This document shows positions 8,476 to 10,999 of a stretch of 10,999 nucleotides of DNA, piece after piece; the first letter of the stretch is position 1; the number at the start of each line of letters is the position of its first letter. This DNA is from Pseudomonadota bacterium (lineage in GTDB: Bacteria; Pseudomonadota; Alphaproteobacteria; Sphingomonadales; Sphingomonadaceae). The notes beneath the pieces were generated by a model that worked only from the letters and a program-made list of their open reading frames with translations, had not been told where the DNA came from and did no database searches. The stretch lies in contig JAEZBH010000310.1 of NCBI GenBank assembly GCA_023427285.1, positions 1 to 10,999 of the forward strand, given 5' to 3'. A program made the position numbers and the translations under genes.

Positions 8476-8522
8476 TTTTCAGACGAATTTCCTCCTGTTT
8501 TTTCAGTTTTTGCTGATTTTTT
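8476..8522. promoter_or_regulatory. Roughly phased T-tracts (possible intrinsic bend)
   Basis: T-runs occur at 8476-8479, 8488-8490, 8498-8503, 8507-8511 and 8517-8522. Their centres are about 8.5 to 11.5 bases apart, near one helical turn. A-/T-tracts phased with the helix bend DNA. The site lies about 100 bases upstream of the MHYT gene start, where a bend could affect promoter activity or protein binding. The tracts are seen; the bend and any role are inferred. Confidence 0.4.
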
Positions 8523-8620
8523 CCCTTTGAACAGCCGGATTGAGAGGCGTTTACCAATAATTCATCGGCAATGCGTGACCCTGCGCTGACTCGTACTCGT
8601 AATGTAATAGTGGGGCGGCG

Positions 8621-10999
8621 ATGTTTTGGGTGCTCGAGTGCATCTGGACGCAGCATGATCAGTCGGTTCTCTGGTTAGCTGCTGCGATTTGGATTGTTGG
8701 TAGCGTAGCCTTTTTTCTGGCGCTTGAGCGTACTCAGGAATGCCGCTCTGACCGTTATTCATTTTGGGTCGCCATTGGCGGCATTGCCGGCGGTCTTGGC
8801 GTGTGGGCAACCCACTTTGTGGCAATGCTGGCCTACGATGGCGGGCTGCCCATGGGGTTTGCGGTCGTGCCGACCGTTATATCGGCAGTCATGGCCATCA
8901 TCGGCTTCTGGCTCGCGCTTCAAATCCTGAATGACTTCACGGCCGTGCGCTGCCTGTCGGCAGGCGTTGTTGCAACCCTGAGCGTGGGCCTTATGCATTT
9001 CACCGGCATGGCGGCAATCGAGGTGCAGGCGCGCGTCAGCTACGACTGGACTGCGGTTGCGCAAAGCGCCGTTGTTGCCACAGGTCTGTTCGCCGCCGCG
9101 TTCTTCGCCTTTGGCCGGCTGCCTAACCCCTGGCGGGTTGCTGTTGCTGCGGCGGCTTCGGTTCTGGCGGTTTTTGCGGTGCATTTTACCGGAATGGCCG
9201 CGGTCATTCTTGAGTACGATCCGACCCTGCCATTTGTTGAGATCAGCAAGAGCCGCCACTGGCTGATCGGAGCGATCGTGGGTTCAACCCTGATCGTCAT
9301 CATGCTGACTGCCGCCGCGACGCTGGTGGATCGGTTTTTGACGGACCTGGAAGGTCTTGCCAGCGCAACGCTGGAGGGGCTTCTCATTGTTCGCGACAAC
9401 ATCATCGTAGAGGCCAATGCTCGGTTCGGCGAGTTGGTGGGGCGCGGGATCTCGGAGATCGTGGGCCTGAACCCTGAAGCCTTGCTTGCGGCCGCAGACG
9501 GCCAGCCCATTGTCCGGGTGCGCGACAAGCCGACGGAAGCGGCTCCGCGCAATGGCGCTGAGGACCAGGTGTTTGAAGTGGCGGTGCATGAAATCGAATA
9601 TCGGGGGCGCCCCTCTCAGGTGCTGGCGGTGCGCGATTTAACGGAAGCGAGACAGGCGCACCGTCAGATCAACTATCTTGCGCGCCATGACGGTTTGACG
9701 GGGCTGGCCAATCGCGACCTGCTTCAGGAACGCCTCGATCACGCGCTGGCGTTCTGCGCCCGCTCGCAGGAGCCTCTTGCCCTGCTGGCGCTGGATCTGG
9801 ATCGGTTCAAGGCGGTCAACGACATCTTCGGTCATGCATCGGGCGATCAGGTGCTGAAGAACGTCGCCCAGATCCTGAAGCGGTGCGTGCGCGGTTCGGA
9901 CACCGTGGCGCGCATTGGCGGGGATGAATTCGTTATCCTTCAGGTAGGCTCCAGCCAGCCGGACAGCGCCCATGCACTGGCGCACCGTATTCTTGCCTGC
10001 TTCCGCGAGGAGATGGACCCGTCGCAAGACCCGACGGCTGTTGGCGTCAGCATCGGCGTGGCGGTTTACCCGCAGGATGCGACCGATGCGGCCAGTCTGC
10101 GCAACGCCGCTGATATCGCGCTCTATCGTGCCAAGGCCATGGGGCGCGGCACGGTTGCTTTCTTCGATGCCCAGATGGATGTGGCCGTGCGCCAGCGCCG
10201 CCAGTTGGAGAGCGATCTGCGTTACGCAATCTCTCGCGGCGAGTTGCATCTGGTCTATCAGCCGCTGATCGACACGAAAGACGGTCAGCCGTCCGCCTAT
10301 GAAGCGTTGTTGCGGTGGCGGCATCCGGAGCGGGGCAACGTGCCGCCCGACGTGTTTATTCCGATTGCCGAGGAAACCGGCGCAATCCTGCCGATCGGGG
10401 AATGGGTTCTGAGGCAGGCCTGCTGCGATGCGGCAAGCTGGGAGAAGCCGCTGACGCTGGCGGTCAATATCTCGGCGGTGCAGCTTCAGGTCACAACGCT
10501 TGAAGAGGTCGTGCGCTCGGCGCTGGAGAACTCCGGGCTTGCGCCGGAGCGGCTCGAGCTGGAAATCACCGAGACGGCGCTGATGAAGGACCGGGAGGAG
10601 GCCGAGCGTATTCTGCTCTCCATCAAGAAGCTGGGCGTCAAACTGGCGATGGATGATTTTGGCACCGGCTATTCTTCGCTCAGCAATCTTCAGAGCTTTC
10701 CGTTCGACAAGATCAAGATCGACCGCAGCTTCATCAAGGCGATGTCGGAGGACCATGCCGCCCGCTCGATCATTCGCGCGATTGTGGGCATCGGTCGCAG
10801 CCTTGCTCTGCCGGTCGTGGCGGAGGGGATCGAGACCGAGGAACAGCACCGCATGGTGGTTGAGGAAGGGTGCCCTATGGCCCAGGGCTATCTCTATGGC
10901 ATGCCTGGGCCGGGCCCGGCGGTGAAAGCGGACCATGTGCCGGGTCCCGGGGGGGGGGCGCCCCCGGGGGGTGCCAGGGGGCCCAAGTTTTTTTGGGGG
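8621..10999 (+). CDS. MHYT-PAS-GGDEF-EAL cyclic-di-GMP signalling protein, 3' incomplete
   Basis: The frame is open for 793 codons to the window edge with no stop, so the gene is partial. The N-terminal MHYT sensor (about 1-240) has seven hydrophobic segments and three signature sites: T64-H65-F66-V-A-M, M125-H126-F127-T-G-M and V187-H188-F189-T-G-M. MHYT domains are proposed to bind metal (copper) and sense a gas. A PAS-like segment follows (about 245-365). The diguanylate cyclase domain has GGDEF at 433-437, with an RxxD inhibitory site (RGSD) five residues before it. The phosphodiesterase domain has EALLRW (E561), the EITE motif, DDFGTGYSS (D678-D679), K699-I-D701, E735 in AEGIET and Q755-GYL. 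Both catalytic domains therefore look intact. ATG 8621 follows a modest GGGGCGG; no earlier start fits. Which activity dominates cannot be told. The residues after about 757 are unreliable because of the damaged-looking end. Confidence 0.95.
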   Translation, partial: MFWVLECIWTQHDQSVLWLAAAIWIVGSVAFFLALERTQECRSDRYSFWVAIGGIAGGLGVWATHFVAMLAYDGGLPMGFAVVPTVISAVMAIIGFWLALQILNDFTAVRCLSAGVVATLSVGLMHFTGMAAIEVQARVSYDWTAVAQSAVVATGLFAAAFFAFGRLPNPWRVAVAAAASVLAVFAVHFTGMAAVILEYDPTLPFVEISKSRHWLIGAIVGSTLIVIMLTAAATLVDRFLTDLEGLASATLEGLLIVRDNIIVEANARFGELVGRGISEIVGLNPEALLAAADGQPIVRVRDKPTEAAPRNGAEDQVFEVAVHEIEYRGRPSQVLAVRDLTEARQAHRQINYLARHDGLTGLANRDLLQERLDHALAFCARSQEPLALLALDLDRFKAVNDIFGHASGDQVLKNVAQILKRCVRGSDTVARIGGDEFVILQVGSSQPDSAHALAHRILACFREEMDPSQDPTAVGVSIGVAVYPQDATDAASLRNAADIALYRAKAMGRGTVAFFDAQMDVAVRQRRQLESDLRYAISRGELHLVYQPLIDTKDGQPSAYEALLRWRHPERGNVPPDVFIPIAEETGAILPIGEWVLRQACCDAASWEKPLTLAVNISAVQLQVTTLEEVVRSALENSGLAPERLELEITETALMKDREEAERILLSIKKLGVKLAMDDFGTGYSSLSNLQSFPFDKIKIDRSFIKAMSEDHAARSIIRAIVGIGRSLALPVVAEGIETEEQHRMVVEEGCPMAQGYLYGMPGPGPAVKADHVPGPGGGAPPGGARGPKFFWG
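10945..10999. other. Suspected low-quality contig end
   Basis: The last ~55 bases contain G10 (10949-10958), C5, G6, T7 (10988-10994) and a final G5, unlike anything else in the window. The translation becomes Pro/Gly-only instead of the normal end of an EAL domain. A GGGGGCGCCCCC palindrome (10954-10965) sits in the middle, a structure that disturbs sequencing. Substitutions may already begin near 10908, where PGPGP replaces the expected conserved residues. Confidence 0.7.

Larger units (their letters stand above)
8307..8620 (+). other. Non-coding stretch between tRNA-Lys and the MHYT gene
   Basis: These 314 bases hold no credible gene. A 74-codon frame (8365-8589) encodes an Arg/Phe-rich peptide without any recognisable family and no ribosome site. 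The stretch has two parts: a GC-rich half with three short hairpins (8316-8329, 8370-8386, 8451-8465), then a T-rich half with repeated T-tracts (8476-8528). Near the end, AATAAT (8556-8561) is a five-of-six -10 match but lacks a well-placed -35. I looked for a cyclic-di-GMP riboswitch, which would make sense before this gene, and saw none of its conserved core. Confidence 0.6.

Noticed and set aside
8365..8589. A 74-codon frame after the tRNA
   Set aside because: It has no ribosome site and no recognisable family, and its Phe-rich part is just the T-tracts read in frame.
8307..8620. Cyclic-di-GMP riboswitch before the GGDEF-EAL gene
   Set aside because: None of the conserved core segments of the GEMM-type motif could be found by eye.
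9638..10936. A 432-codon open frame on the minus strand
   Set aside because: It is antisense to the GGDEF and EAL domains, which are unmistakable on the plus strand. The translation is an Arg/His-rich shadow.

Overview
The window looks like chromosomal DNA of a GC-rich alphaproteobacterium. The support is the gene set and order (mutL diverging from mreB-mreC-mreD-mrdA-rodA), the protein sequences as I recognise them, and a MutL that carries the endonuclease motif. No lower rank can be assigned from the sequence alone. Almost everything is core housekeeping DNA. I see no phage, insertion sequence, CRISPR array, toxin-antitoxin or defence locus.

Left part (1-2210): mutL is on the minus strand. 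Its stop codon lies inside a probable intrinsic terminator near the window edge. A 238-nt divergent intergenic region separates it from mreB and holds a plausible extended -10 promoter for the cell-shape operon.

Centre (2211-8104): this is the complete elongasome operon, all on the plus strand with short gaps. MreB is the actin-like filament. MreC and MreD are its membrane partners. PBP2 (mrdA) is the peptidoglycan transpeptidase, and RodA is the SEDS glycosyltransferase that works with PBP2. Together they insert new peptidoglycan along the lateral wall and keep the cell rod-shaped. MreC and PBP2 both end in low-complexity tails, and the PBP2 tail is built from an in-frame 12-bp tandem repeat.

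Right part (8105-10999): an AT-rich spacer with a 12-bp perfect palindrome leads to a tRNA-Lys(CTT) gene with its own likely promoter and an encoded CCA end. A 314-nt non-coding stretch follows, with three short hairpins and then a run of roughly helically phased T-tracts. Last comes a large gene for a membrane-bound MHYT-PAS-GGDEF-EAL protein, a cyclic-di-GMP synthase/phosphodiesterase whose catalytic motifs all look intact. Its reading frame is open from 8621 to the end of the window, so the gene is incomplete. The last ~55 bases are homopolymer-rich and look like a poor-quality contig end, so the protein's C-terminus should not be trusted.
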